A program made the position numbers and the translations under genes. Shown piece after piece: positions 13,301 through 25,800 of a stretch of 64,000 nt of DNA. The stretch lies in NCBI RefSeq assembly GCF_901933205.1, contig NC_044573.1, positions 34,692,993-34,756,992 on the forward strand. Direction: 5' to 3'. The notes beneath the pieces are model-generated. The model was not told the origin of the DNA, did no database searches, and worked only from the letters and a program-made list of their open reading frames with translations. This DNA comes from Camarhynchus parvulus (taxonomy: Eukaryota > Chordata > Aves > Passeriformes > Thraupidae). Numbering within the stretch: position 1 is the first letter of the stretch; each line of letters begins with the position of its first letter.

Positions 13301-16300
13301 TTTACTAGCATGCTTAAGGATGAGATTGGCTTTTGATCTAGACATATAATTCACTTTTTTAGTAAAGGGTTATGTGTAGCTTTAAGCAGAGAGTAAACAT
13401 CCTACAGTTTCTCTAAATTTCTGCTTCTAATTTTCCACCTAAAAAAAAAATGTTGTTTTGTTTGAACATGCTACAGAAATTCCAAAACTATCCCCAGGGT
13501 TATGTGCAGCTTTTTCAGTGCCTTTAACAGAAATTCTTTGCTTTTAGACTAAATATGTACCTTCAGGGCAATTCTGACACACGACACTAATTCTTAGTTT
13601 GCAGGCAGCACAATAGCATGGTTACTCAGTGCTCTTTATTGTGCATCCAATCTGAGAAACCATGTATTGCACTTTAAAAAGTCACTTTGACTTGTTTAAA
13701 CCATCTGTTGGAAATAGAAAATGGCACATTTTCTAAAAAAAAAAAAATAAGAAAAGGAAAGAAATGTGGCCACAAATCTCATGCTACAAAGCTAGCACAG
13801 CCCTCCGGCAAGGCTGAATTGCAAGTACTTTCCTCTGCCCTCTATTTCTTGGGGAAATTGCAGTGCCAGAGATTGATGGCACCTGGCTGTGGTCTGAATG
13901 ATGTTAAGCAGAAGTAATAGTCAAACTAGAAAAGTAGGAAAAGTTTGCCTGAGAGTGAGTGGGGCAGATACGTGAGCAGACAAAAGCCATGGTGGGGAGG
14001 AGAACAGAGGGAGGAAGTTTTCTGGACAGGGATTCACAGGTTTAAGCAAACAGCAATTCCCAATGAGGCATGAAATCTGTGAATCAAAATGAAAAATTAA
14101 AGCATAATACATTAGCAGAAACCAGGAAAGTACAGTGTAATGGCCCCCAAAGAAATCATAATCCAGATAGTCCAAATTATATTTTCTCTGTGGGTGGGTG
14201 ACATATTCTAAATGTATCTCTTCCTTTGCTGGAAGGGGCCGGTCAGACCAATATAATTGATGGTTTTCTTGCTGAGACAGATGAAAATGTATAATCATTG
14301 CAGTTTTATTTAAGCTCTGAGAAAGGTCTGGCAAGTTGAATCACATTCTAGTCTTAAATAAATTACCTTCTGAAAGAGCTCTGTGGAAAGCAGAGAAGTC
14401 ATCATCACTGTTACTTCAAACTTATGTTTTAATTTCAGGGCATTGCATGAACACAAAATGAGTACTGCAGGGCTGCTTACATGTTTCTATTTGTCTCTAA
14501 ATTTTTAGGTATATCATCTCTTCATTATACCTACCTGAATGAGAGCTATTTTGAACTAAATTCTTCTTGCCAACCTGCATATAAACATTTGTTTAACCAC
14601 CTCAGAAAAAAATTACTCCTGTGCCCAAGGTGCAACTTAGGGAGAATTCAGACCTCTGAATCCACCCATACCTCACTTCAATGACTTGAGAGTGACTTGA
14701 CAGGTACCCCACAAGAGGTACTGGCTGCCAGCGGTCCCCACAGCCCTCTTGAGAGTCAGAAACCTCATAAAGAAGAGCAGGCACCATTTAAAACATTATG
14801 TGGCAGCCACAACAATCCATATCTTGTCATAAGAAGCAAGTGGTGAGAACCCTTAATCAGGGATAACTGTCCATGGCCTAAGGGAATTTGGACCCATGTT
14901 TTCCTCATCACAGAAGAAATATGAAAGGTGAGTGTTCACTCACCTTTTCTTATGGCAGCAGGTGATGAAGTCTATGATATTTTTAAATTCCTGGATGCAT
15001 ATATTCTATTTCAGACCACACAAAGAGTAAAGTCTATGCTCCCATGCAGACAAGCTCACCTCACAAAATAGCACCTTGGATCTTACATGTTGTGACCTGG
15101 CCTGGTACACCTACAGGTCAGTCCAAGCCTCCATAATGAGCTATAGCTATCAATTCAACCTTTCTGTCTCAACAAAACTCAGTTCCTCCAGTTTTTCAAA
15201 AAACAGCCACTTAGATACTTTTTTTAATGTACAGACTTTCAGAGCAACGCAGTGCACTGAGGGTACATAACTTCATCCCTCTGACAAGAAAGGGGGTGAA
15301 ACAAAATCACGTGGGGCCAGTGCTAGTCATATCACCAGGGGTGCTCCAAAACAAACAGTTCTTGCACTGCCAAACAAGGTACAATACCATGGGTATAGAG
15401 TATGAGCATGAAACAAAGAAAGGGTTAAACAATAATTAAAAAAAAGGCGACAACAACAACAAAAAAAAAAGAAATCTAAAACGTTTTCCTCTAGAAGATG
15501 ATGATCAGCTCTTGTTTATCTGAACCAGTTTACTCACACCTACACCAAGCCCACTTGATTTTCCCAGAAAGGGCACATATTTAACTCAACCCACAGTGCT
15601 TAGAGATCCTGCTGCTAACTCCACGCTACTTGCTCAAATAGATTTCAGACAAAGTCCACTTCTGTTTTTCTTTATGGTGTCAGTGTTGCTGAGATATTAG
15701 AACCCCTTGAAAAGGGAAACAATGACACACACTATTGTGGTACAAAGAGAGTATACAAATTAATTTCTGTGGCACAGGAGATTACAGGAGATAAACTGCT
15801 TACTCCTGCAGAGGCAAAGCACATGGCACTAGCAAAGAATTTCAGCTTGCACATGGAACGGACAGCAGTGCCTGACACCAAAAATCAAGGACTTACAATC
15901 TGCACTTCCTCCAGAAAATGTTGCAGTTTGCCATACAGTGACAGTTATGTGCATTTAAACCATCTGTTTGTTTGTAGTACATAGCAGCTCTCTCCAATCT
16001 TTATAAAAGTCAAGTTGCTAATAAAAGGTCAGTATAAAAAATCTCACTTTATACACAGAAAGAATAGCTTGCTAATTCTGTCTCTTCACTAACATTCAAG
16101 AGTTTTCAAGTGTTTGTGGTCAGGAAAAAGTAATCAACATTCCTTCAAAAAGGACTCTGACTTTAAAAGGTAAAATATCAGCAGCTCTGGGAAACACTGA
16201 AGGAGGTACTTCTTACTACATTTGTACTTAGCAGGAATTGAAGCACATGTTAATGTAATGCATATGTAATAGCTTCTCTGGCATAAAGGTAACTGCTGTT

Positions 16301-17004
16301 ATGACAGTCTGAAAGATTTACATGGGAACAGGTACTCTGATAAACAGAGATCCAGCATACAATTGAGGAGATTTAATAGTGTGTAGTCACTTCTTCCCAG
16401 TTCTGACTGGGACTGTAAATACTGCCTTAACAGAAATCTAATTAGGAGAAGTCTCAGCAAAACTCATGCTCCAGACTAGTACAAAGCAGAAACTTTTCAG
16501 TTTGTTTTAATGGGATCTATTAATTTTGTAAAGGAACAAAGGAAGTACAACTTTGTATTTAATAGCAAAGTGTCATTCTTGATCTACAGATAAAACATCC
16601 CCAAGCCTCTCAGTGGATCTACACAGACTAAAGTCTGTTGTAGGCATGGATGGGAGCCCTGCTTTCCCTTTCCTTCCCAGAGGAACAAAAAAACCCACTG
16701 CTTTTTTCCAAGCTGTTGCTCCCTTTAGCAGTGTGAAGGAGCAGATGCCACACTAGTGCACAGTGTAGGAGATCTCACACAGCTTAAATCAGGTGACACC
16801 CTAGGCCCCAAAAACAATGAATGCACACAGATTACCACTACAGAAAGCCTGGAGCTTCTATGCCTGATACTTAATAGGCAGCAATGTAAATCCTCCTGTG
16901 CATTTCCCCATGTGACAGCGCAGGGTCTGAGGGCCAGGACCACCCCTTGGAGTGCTGTCACCAGAGCTGTGTCACAGGATGTCTGTGCATTTCTCCTGAT
17001 ATGC

Positions 17005-17064
17005 AGAAATTATTATAGTGGCAAAAACTAGTAAAAATATAGTAGAAATTATTATAGTGGCAAA
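17005..17064 (+). repeat. 21-nt direct repeat, period 39
   Basis: A 21-nt unit beginning AGAAATTATTATAGTGGC occurs at 17005-17025 and again, identical, at 17044-17064. The 18 nt between the copies is A/T-rich. It looks like a small local duplication. Confidence 0.75.
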
Positions 17065-19787
17065 CCCAAGTTTCTTTACTATTACAATTTATTTCCATGA
17101 GGATACTAGCACTAACACAGATACAGAGTCCACAATAAGATGTTTTTCTGTTTAGCTGTGACAACAAAGCTGTTAAGTAAATCTAACAGCCTTGTCTAAA
17201 TGCTTCCAGTATTTCTTGTTGATAAACATCTGTTATTGCAGGCTAAGGGATTGGCTGAACTCAGCTGAACCCCTGACAGGCTTTAAGTCTTAAATCCTTT
17301 TAGATTTACTGGCTTCTTTCCACAGTGAATTCATAATAATTTAGGAATAAAAGCCCACTTTCTGTTACCTTGACAAGAAATGCCCACCAGCCAACTAGGC
17401 AGAGAATGCAACTGGAGCCAAGCCGAGGGTGCTGTCACCCAAGAGGACTGGGGTGGCTCCTGGGGTGGTTGGCCATGCCCCGGGGACAGCAGGGCTGGGG
17501 ACAGCAGGGCCTCCAGGAAGCAGTGGGAAGTCTTGTGCAGCCCTGGTGATACAGGTGGTTATATGTTTTGTAAGACAGGAAAAGTTAGGCACTGTTGGAC
17601 TCTCCCCACACAACACACAGCAGCCCACCCATGAAGCCAGATTTTACATGGATGCTTTACCATCTCAGACCTCTTCTGCTGTAATTAAACTGGTGATGAA
17701 AAACATCTCAGCATCAAGCCAAATACTGCCACGAAAAATTCCCACAGATCTCTTTGACTTTAAATAAAAATGCCAATGCTGAATTTATTCACCGCAAATT
17801 TTGGGAATGCTCATATTAAGATGTCTTTTGCAAAGTCTAAGCCAGTGTCAGTATAATCTTTAATGGTGCATGGTAGTTCTGCAAATGAATTGCAACTCTT
17901 TTTCTGCCTCTTCTTTTTCTGTGATTGACTTAAAGTGAGAATTCATTGAAGGGGAGCAATTGTTTGATACCTCTGATGTGTTAGTGGGTTGAAACATAAA
18001 AGAAGGAGAAAAGCATCTGAGCTAAGTTTCTCTGAGCATTCTTCTACATCTTGGTGCTATTTCTTTTAACAGCTTCACAGTAGAAATAAACTTCTGGAAA
18101 TGCTTAAAGTGGATTTTTGTTCCAAAAGATGGGCAACTCTTTTTAATAGAAACTTACCATGAGAGCAGAATATCACCACTTAACTGCTCTTGCTGATATG
18201 GCTTGCACAACCAGGGGTCACCCCCACTGCACTGCCCACGTTCTTCAGAAAGACACAGTGACTGTGTTGAGCCACTTTCCATGTCCCCCAGATTCAGTTC
18301 AGTGGCTTCTGAGAAACCTCTGCCACTTTCAGCTTTAGCAGCCTAGCAGGAACCTTTTTCCAGGAGATCACCAAGGAAAGACATTGTGCTCTTAGGAAGT
18401 GACACTGTTAGTATGCCCTGGCACTTGAAGTTCTCCAGCTGGAGCACAGAAGTAAAAATCAGAGGTGGATCTGCTCTATGTAAAAAGAATTATAAATTAT
18501 ATAGAGCCAGAACTGGCTGAACTCAGTTTAGATTAGCATACTATTTTAGTCATCCTCATTCATAGCATGTGGCTTGCTTGAAAAAGAAGAGCAATTAAAG
18601 TAAAAATATGGAAACATTTTATATGAAGACAGAATGAAGATATTTTTTTCTCTTACTCTCCTCTATCTTCCTTGTTCTCTAAATTTCTTTCTGGGGTTAC
18701 CACAGCCCTGCTTCTGAGTATATGAATTGCTATGTGAAATCAGATTAAATCTGCCATTTTTCCAGGAAGCAGATATCTTGCTTTCCCTGGTCATAACCAG
18801 CTTTAGCATTCTTATTTAACATTCCTATTTTCTTTCTGGATAGCTAGCTCTTTTTTTTTTTTTTTTTTTAACAAATCTTTCCCCTTGTAAGCATGTAATA
18901 AGTTTCTCTGAAGATCAAGTTTATTTTGATCCTTGATATTCACCCTGTACAACAGACAAATATATTCTCCCTTTCAGACTTTTTACTCTATTTGTCAAAT
19001 ATCATGTAGTACTTTAATGACTATGATTAACTCTGAGTGCCCAACACCGGATTCCCTCAAGAATCATGAAATAATAGCAAAAGCAGCAGGTGATGCTCAG
19101 GAGGGGCTGAGAGGGGTTATCTCTGATAAGTTTGAATTCTTGTAGCCTGGCCAAGAGCTTCAGGGATGGCAGGGGTCATGAACCATGTATGCAGACCCAG
19201 AAAAAATGTTTTCCAGATGTTCTGACAGAATCCTCTTAATCTCAGGTGCTCACATATAAGTACACACATACACATCCTCAGAAAAGGAAAGAAATCAGTA
19301 ATTTGGCTCACAAATGATGGAACAATTGCAAAATACTTCATGCAACATCTTTCAGGAGTAAATGGATTTATGTTCCCCTTATCTATGTGAGATTACCTGG
19401 TGTGCTTTGATGTGCAGAAAGGACGATTCTTTGATCATTTCTTAGAAGAGCAGTGAACAGATTTGAGTAGATGTCAGAACATGTCCATGCCCACCGTGCC
19501 CGCTCCTGACGCTGGTTTCTGAAATAAGTATGTGAAATCTTGGTTTCTGGAGCAAAAGACAAATTTTGGAGAGAAGTAAAAATTATTCCATGGCAGTGTG
19601 ATAGCCCAAACACCACCTCCTCTGGGGATATCAGTTGTTCTAAAAAGTGTAATAAGAGGATGCCGCATGTGAGGACTGTGAAAGGTTAAAGAAGAGCACA
19701 CAGTCCCTCTGTCCCCAGCATTTCAGTGTCATCTGCCTTACCTCCAAATGTAGGTACAGCCTGATGTACTTGTCTTTTCCTTTTCAG

Positions 19788-19857
19788 TGCTCCTTAGTGA
19801 CGTATCCAGATTTTGCTTCACTCACCATGAAGGCCACAGTCATTGCAACCTTCTTTG
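19788..19857 (+). CDS. VIT: VIT exon 2: start codon and first half of signal peptide
   Basis: The acceptor TTTTCAG ends at 19787 and the donor G|GTAAGT begins at 19858. The first 39 nt are 5'UTR. The ATG at 19827 (context CTCACCATGA) starts [11 protein letters not shown], codons 1-11, and the exon ends in phase 1. The start is chosen because it is the first in-frame ATG after the acceptor and opens a hydrophobic signal peptide that continues in exon 3. Confidence 0.85.
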
Positions 19858-22800
19858 GTAAGTACAGTTGATGTGCTGCAATTTGTAGTTCATGGGTTTG
19901 TACTCTCCCATCCTGGATGCCCAGTCGCTACTGACTGTTTCTCTTCCCTTTGGACTCCATGGCTGATGAAGCTCTCAGCGGCAGGTGTAAGCCTTGGCAC
20001 AGCTTTTCAGAAACGGGCTACACAAACTTCTTGGCTTTGGTATAGAAAAAATATTAATTACTTGCACAGATCTCCAAGTATATGAGCAGTTACATGCAGT
20101 CCATATCAGGTGGGCCTGAAAAGTGCCTGTAATGTAAAGATGCCCTCTAAAGAAAAATCAGCTCTTTCAATTCTCCCTGTTCTTGTTCTTTCCATGAACA
20201 AGATGGTACCAAAAGGTTATAAATGTGTCTTATTTTCTTTCCCCTGGCAGTCAGACAGGATCTCACTTTTTGGGAACATGTAGAAACTCCAGAACTTGCA
20301 ATTCATCTTACATGAACACACTGGCTGTGACATTCCCAGGCAATATTCCCTCTAGCTGTTATCCTCAAGTCTGTCAGGACAGTTGTTCTTAGTTCACATT
20401 ACAGCCATCTATGTAGTTCTTCTACATAAATTAACAGATTACTTTCCCCACATTAGATTGTGCTGCAACATTCCAAGTAGTTGAGATATTGCACTTTATT
20501 TTCCACTCATGCATTCCCTTTTTTTCACTAACTACAATTTTGCCTTGGTTACACAACTGCACAGGCGACAAAAGGCCCAAATATTGCCCCCTGCACTGTC
20601 ACTTCAGACAGTGTGAGACTGCTTTAAGTTTTGAGCAAGTTCTAGGTGTGATTAAGTCTACAAACTCTCTGCAATCAGTCTAGGGGGAGAAGAGCATAAA
20701 AGAAGGAAATTACTTCTGTTGCATATTCTAGTAATATTAGTTTAGCAAAGGATAAAAGGATCAGCTGACACATTATAGAGAGTTTCAATTCCCTTTGAAA
20801 GCTCAGAGAAGGGAAAGGTGAATAGGAAAGTCAAGATATTTGTAATGAAGTTATCAATTACCCATAATACAATGCTTACAAAATAAGCACAGAGAATAAA
20901 GAGATTTTGTATGTTATCACTTAGCAAGTAAACATAACATGGTAAGCTACAGGCATATATTGGGATGTAACTTTTAAAGTAACAGCAAATGTCTCTTTTA
21001 CACTTTTCAAGTCATAATCCTGCTTACTGAAGAAAATGGGTACCCTTACTGGGACATGCCACCCTAGAACCACCCACAGACTGTAATGCTGCCCAGTATC
21101 CCTCACCTGCTGCCACCAGTGAGTGAAATGTCACAGCACAACATTACAGAAAAACCTTCCCAAATGGTTATTAAGAAGAATTTTTGGCTCCCGAAATTCC
21201 CAGTTGCTTTAAGCACAGAGCACATTTTTTCATTAACATCCATATTGCACCAATTACAAAGAGTTCCCACTGCTTGTGGAAATATTTTTGTGGTTTTCTG
21301 GACCACATGGACTCCATGGCATCTTTAGATAGTAAATTACATAGATGAATGTGTGAACTGAACTGACCTTTAATGCCTTTCAGAGAGCTTCCCCACAGCA
21401 GATGCCATCTTGACTGCAAAGTTAACCACCAAGTAGAAACCTAAATGTGTCTGAGAATATTCCTATTTTAGGTTTTCACCCTGTTAATTCAAATTTGAGA
21501 AATCTCATGCAGAGGAGCTTGTGGTGACTGATGTTGATAGCCCACCTTTTTCCTGATACTATGTTTATTTGTTCTAGGTGTGTTTCTTACATGTACATAC
21601 ACAGCCAAGGAAGCCACAAAGAAGACAAAAAAGGCTAAGCTGTGTAAGTGGTCTCAGTATAATTTTGGGCTGTTTTACAGCAGACATGTCCAGTGCATAA
21701 GAAAGGTGCAAAATAAGATTATATTCTGGTAACTCTTCACGGCTGTCTAGAGTCAGTGGCATTATATGTTAGTTAAAAGACTCTTTAATTGAAAACAAAT
21801 CATTGAGTAAAGTGTATGCCACTTAACATTTATAAAGGGAAAATTTTGTAATTCACTGCTAAAATGTGCCTTCATAGGTCATTAGGTAGCACACAAGGAT
21901 CATAGCAAGCACTAAGGTTTTCACAGAGAGAGAGAGAAATAAATATGTGAAATAGACCATCTGTAACACAAAGCACATGTCGCTGATTGGTGTGACACAA
22001 GTGGTGCATCTCTGTGCACTAGCATGTTTAACTTTCAGCTATTCTGCTGCAGGAGCATTTCTGTCCACAGATTATTTTGCTCATGTAGCTGACAAACAAG
22101 CCTGCTGCAAGGTTGTAAACACACACTTAAATCCCTTGTCCAAAGTAAATTGTACCCAGCAGAAAGTTTTAAAAATTAAGGGCAAGATAATGGGCTGTGA
22201 CTTCAGCCTGACATAAAGATGGAATGGAGCTACATGAGCACAGTGGGAGGCTTGGGAAGCATCCCCACCCCCTCCTTCCCACGTGTTAACCACAGGCTGG
22301 GTGACTACACTTCTTTCTCTCTCCAGCCAAGTGTCATAACAGATATTTCCTTCAGAGAAGAGAACACTGAAGGTCAGAAATACCCACAGGCCTCCTTCTT
22401 CCGTCCTTAGTTACTGCCACATCCCTTGGTATAGGGGTTATTATGTGTTATGTTGTAGATGGAGAAGACACAGATGTCTTGTATCCCAAAACCATTGATA
22501 TGAAGGCTTGGTAGGAGGGCATTCCTGTCACTCAGTTACTCACTGTTTCATGACAAGATCTCTCAGCCATAAAAGCATTCAATCTGACTTGACCAAGATT
22601 TTGTGCTCACAGATGTACCCCAGATTGATTGTGATGTCAAGGCAGGGAAGATAATCAATCCAGAATTCATTGCAAAATGCCCTCCTGGATGTCAAGATGT
22701 AAAACACCGTGTTTATGGCACAGACATTTATGCTTCTTTCTCCAGTGTCTGCAATGCTGCAATTCACAGGTGAGTGAGTTGACATGAGTGAGGCACTCAG

Positions 22801-25800
22801 ACAAAATTGTCATTTCAGTGCAGGGAGATTCTGACTTTTCAAATTCTTTACACTTCCCACTTGTAGGTTTGATTGCAGGCTGCTGTAGAAAACCTGAGAC
22901 AAATTCCATGTGTGATGGCATGGATCCATTCTTACAAAGTGCTGTCAATCCTGTAGTCCTATAGAAATTTGTTGTGTTTGAAGAAATTTCTCAACTTTTG
23001 GAGAAGTGTCTTGAGATTTCAAGATCTCTCATTCATGCATAACAAATTACTATTGTACTATTATTATTCAAGTGGAAGATAGAGATGGAGCTGCTACAAC
23101 TAATAAATCTTCAGAAAAAAATAGGCATATCACCAGTGATGAATACATATAACTCACATACTTCTGGGATTGGTTTGGTTCTCTGGGTTTGAATTTAATT
23201 GTCCTTGACTTCAAAGACTGAATAATGTGCTTTCCTGCTACATAAAAGGACACTGCACAAGGAAATGACTAACATAAATTTTGTAGCAAAAGTTTTTCAG
23301 AGTTTTATTAGCCATGCAAAAATGTGCATAAAATTCTAACGGAGAATAACTGCACAACCAAAATACACTGCAGCTGGAGCTGGGATGCACAGGCAGGATG
23401 CATCCAGCCAAAAATGCAGCAAGAAGTTCTAAAGCCTGATTGACAACTTGACTTAGTTCAGAGTTATTTGAGCTATGCCGTGCTCCCGGTTCTGTGAAAT
23501 GCCTGGGATCTCGGCAAAGTGGGATAGTTAAGGCTTTGGGATTTCCCCCCTTGCCCAGGCTGAGGTGCTGTGTGCGCGCAGCGCTGCCGCCTCCTGGCTG
23601 CAGCTTTGCCCTCGCTGCGGACACGACTGCCAGGGGACGGCTTTCCAGCCGCAAATCCCTCCCTCACATACTGGTGCACAATGGGAATTGTCTCGGCGGG
23701 CAGAATTAGTCCCAAAGGGAAGTTAAAAAATACTGGTAGCAATACTGCAATCTCCCTGCAGCCTGGCTGCCTGTATTGTTACAGCGAGGACTTCAGTTTT
23801 TCTTATTTGACAGCTGGGTTTGGCTTTGTTAGCTTGCAATTCCACAGACAGTGAATTTCTTCTCCATACATTTATTTTAACAGCAGCTTCTCACCATTAC
23901 CACAGCAAAATGCACTTCTAACATATTTTTCAATCCTGTTTGCTGCCCAGTACTTATTTTCCTGCCTGCTCATTACTGCCAGCCCTACAATTCCCCTGCA
24001 GCTGCAGCTGGTTCCCAGCTGACCTGCTGTCCTAGTGATGCCAGAGCAGGCTGCATACACTGCAGGATTCCTGTTTGTCTGGAGGTACATGTTACAGTGT
24101 GTGTTAAACACCATTTGATGTGCACCACACCTGGAGTCTGCCAGGTTTTCTACAGTTTCCAGCAATATTGTGTCCAGTTTACTCCAGGTTGAGGTCAGAA
24201 ATGTGCTTGGATTTTTGCAGAAAACATACTGAGAGTCAAAGAAAACACTTTCTGTCTTGAGTTTGGCCTGAAAGCTCCTCTGAGAACCTCTGCTTGCATC
24301 TTGAGTCATTCAATCAAGCTTGCAGGAATTGTAAAGAAGGCAGTAGCTTTTCCTTGTGTGCAACTAGGTCAAGCTTAAACAGAGGACCAGCAGATCAGTG
24401 GGAAGAGCAAACAGATCCTGACAGCACTTTGCAACAAACTGCTCTTCTTTATGTGGAAGGAGCACAAACATTTCTTAGCAGCAGGCTTAGTAGTGACATC
24501 CCAGCACCACCACCACCCCTGGTTTAAAGGTGAAAGGAATCGCTTCCTACCTCTTGCACTGTAGAAGGTTTTTAAAGGTTTTTGTGGCGTTTGTCCCCTC
24601 AGACACTTTGTTTCCTCCTTGCAGTGGTATAATTGACAACACAGGTGGGAAGGTTCTTGTCCAGAAAGTCGCCGGGCACTCTGGTTACCGCGGGAGCTTC
24701 TCCAATGGTGTCCGGTCCCTGTCACTGCCGCGCTGGAGGGAATCCTTCCTGGTGTCAGGTACAGTTCTGGGCTGGGGCACTCCCCTCCTGCTCCCCACCA
24801 CTGAGTGCTGAGCAGCAGTGGGCAGAGGGGGAGGCAGCCTCTCGTTTTGCACACCTGGTTAATCACCACAGGCCCACCCCCCAGCTTTGGCAGGAATAGT
24901 GCATTTGAAACACTTCTCCTTCTGGGCTTCCCCTGTAGCCTGCAAGGAGACCTGCACCCTGCCAGGGGCGTGCTCAGCCCAGCCCAGGTCTGAGCCCACT
25001 GCAGGAGGTGATGGCTGCTCTGGACTGAGCCTTGGAAGGCACCTTAACTCCAGTTCTTGATGCATAGAATCTCCTGCTCTTCACCCTGGAAAGCAGTGCT
25101 GCTGAGGGAACTGAAAGGCCTTTTGGCCATTTGAAACATCCTCAGCCTGCACCTGAGTTTGTATCTCCTGAAATTACTTCAGACTTATGTCAAGCCCCAT
25201 ATAGCTCTGCTGTATGTATGCAAACCTTATATTAAGCAACTTGACTGGTGCATCCCAAGTATGTCAGGAACTCTCTCCACCTCTGTTAGTCAAATAGTTT
25301 TGATATCTAATCAGTGCAGGTCAATCCATCTTGCTTTAATGCTCATTCCCTTTTCCTCCCCATAGTATATATAGGAACACACTTGGAATTGCCAACAAAA
25401 TTCACAGATAAGGTTTTTTTGCAAATTAGATCCCCTTTATACCAGCTTCAGATTATCTTAAACCCACTTGCAATCACTCCACCTTTGTGAAAGAGGTTTT
25501 GCTTGACCTTGCTTTCCATGAAAATTCTAAATCCAACTTCTTGATACATTGGGCCAGTTCTTGCTGGTCTGCACTTTTGGAGGTTTAAGAAAGGCACAAC
25601 CAATTGATGTTAGTTAACTACATCATTCCTGGAAAAATCAACAACTCAAGCAACTGAACAGCTGCTAAAAATAATGTCCTTTTCATGTGAAAATCTGTAG
25701 ACAGCAAAAGAGGTCTGAGAAACAGACCAAAACAAACTGTCATCTTAATTTTGCATTCATGTATTTGGATGCACTTTTTTACAGTAGTCTGCCATGGGTA

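Larger units (their letters stand above)
6292..19787 (+). other. VIT: Intron 1 of VIT (putative)
   Basis: This 13.5-kb stretch has no recognisable coding exon. It contains a short CR1 remnant (8306-8405), a small GC- and CpG-enriched patch at 9075-9190, an A/C-rich low-complexity block at 10249-10362, a G-rich stretch at 17440-17520 with a 15-nt near-tandem unit, a 21-nt direct repeat at 17005-17064 and a long T run near 18850-18868. Open frames such as 12477-12932 on the minus strand resemble no known protein and are taken as chance. First introns of matrix genes often hold enhancers, but nothing here proves one. Confidence 0.45.
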
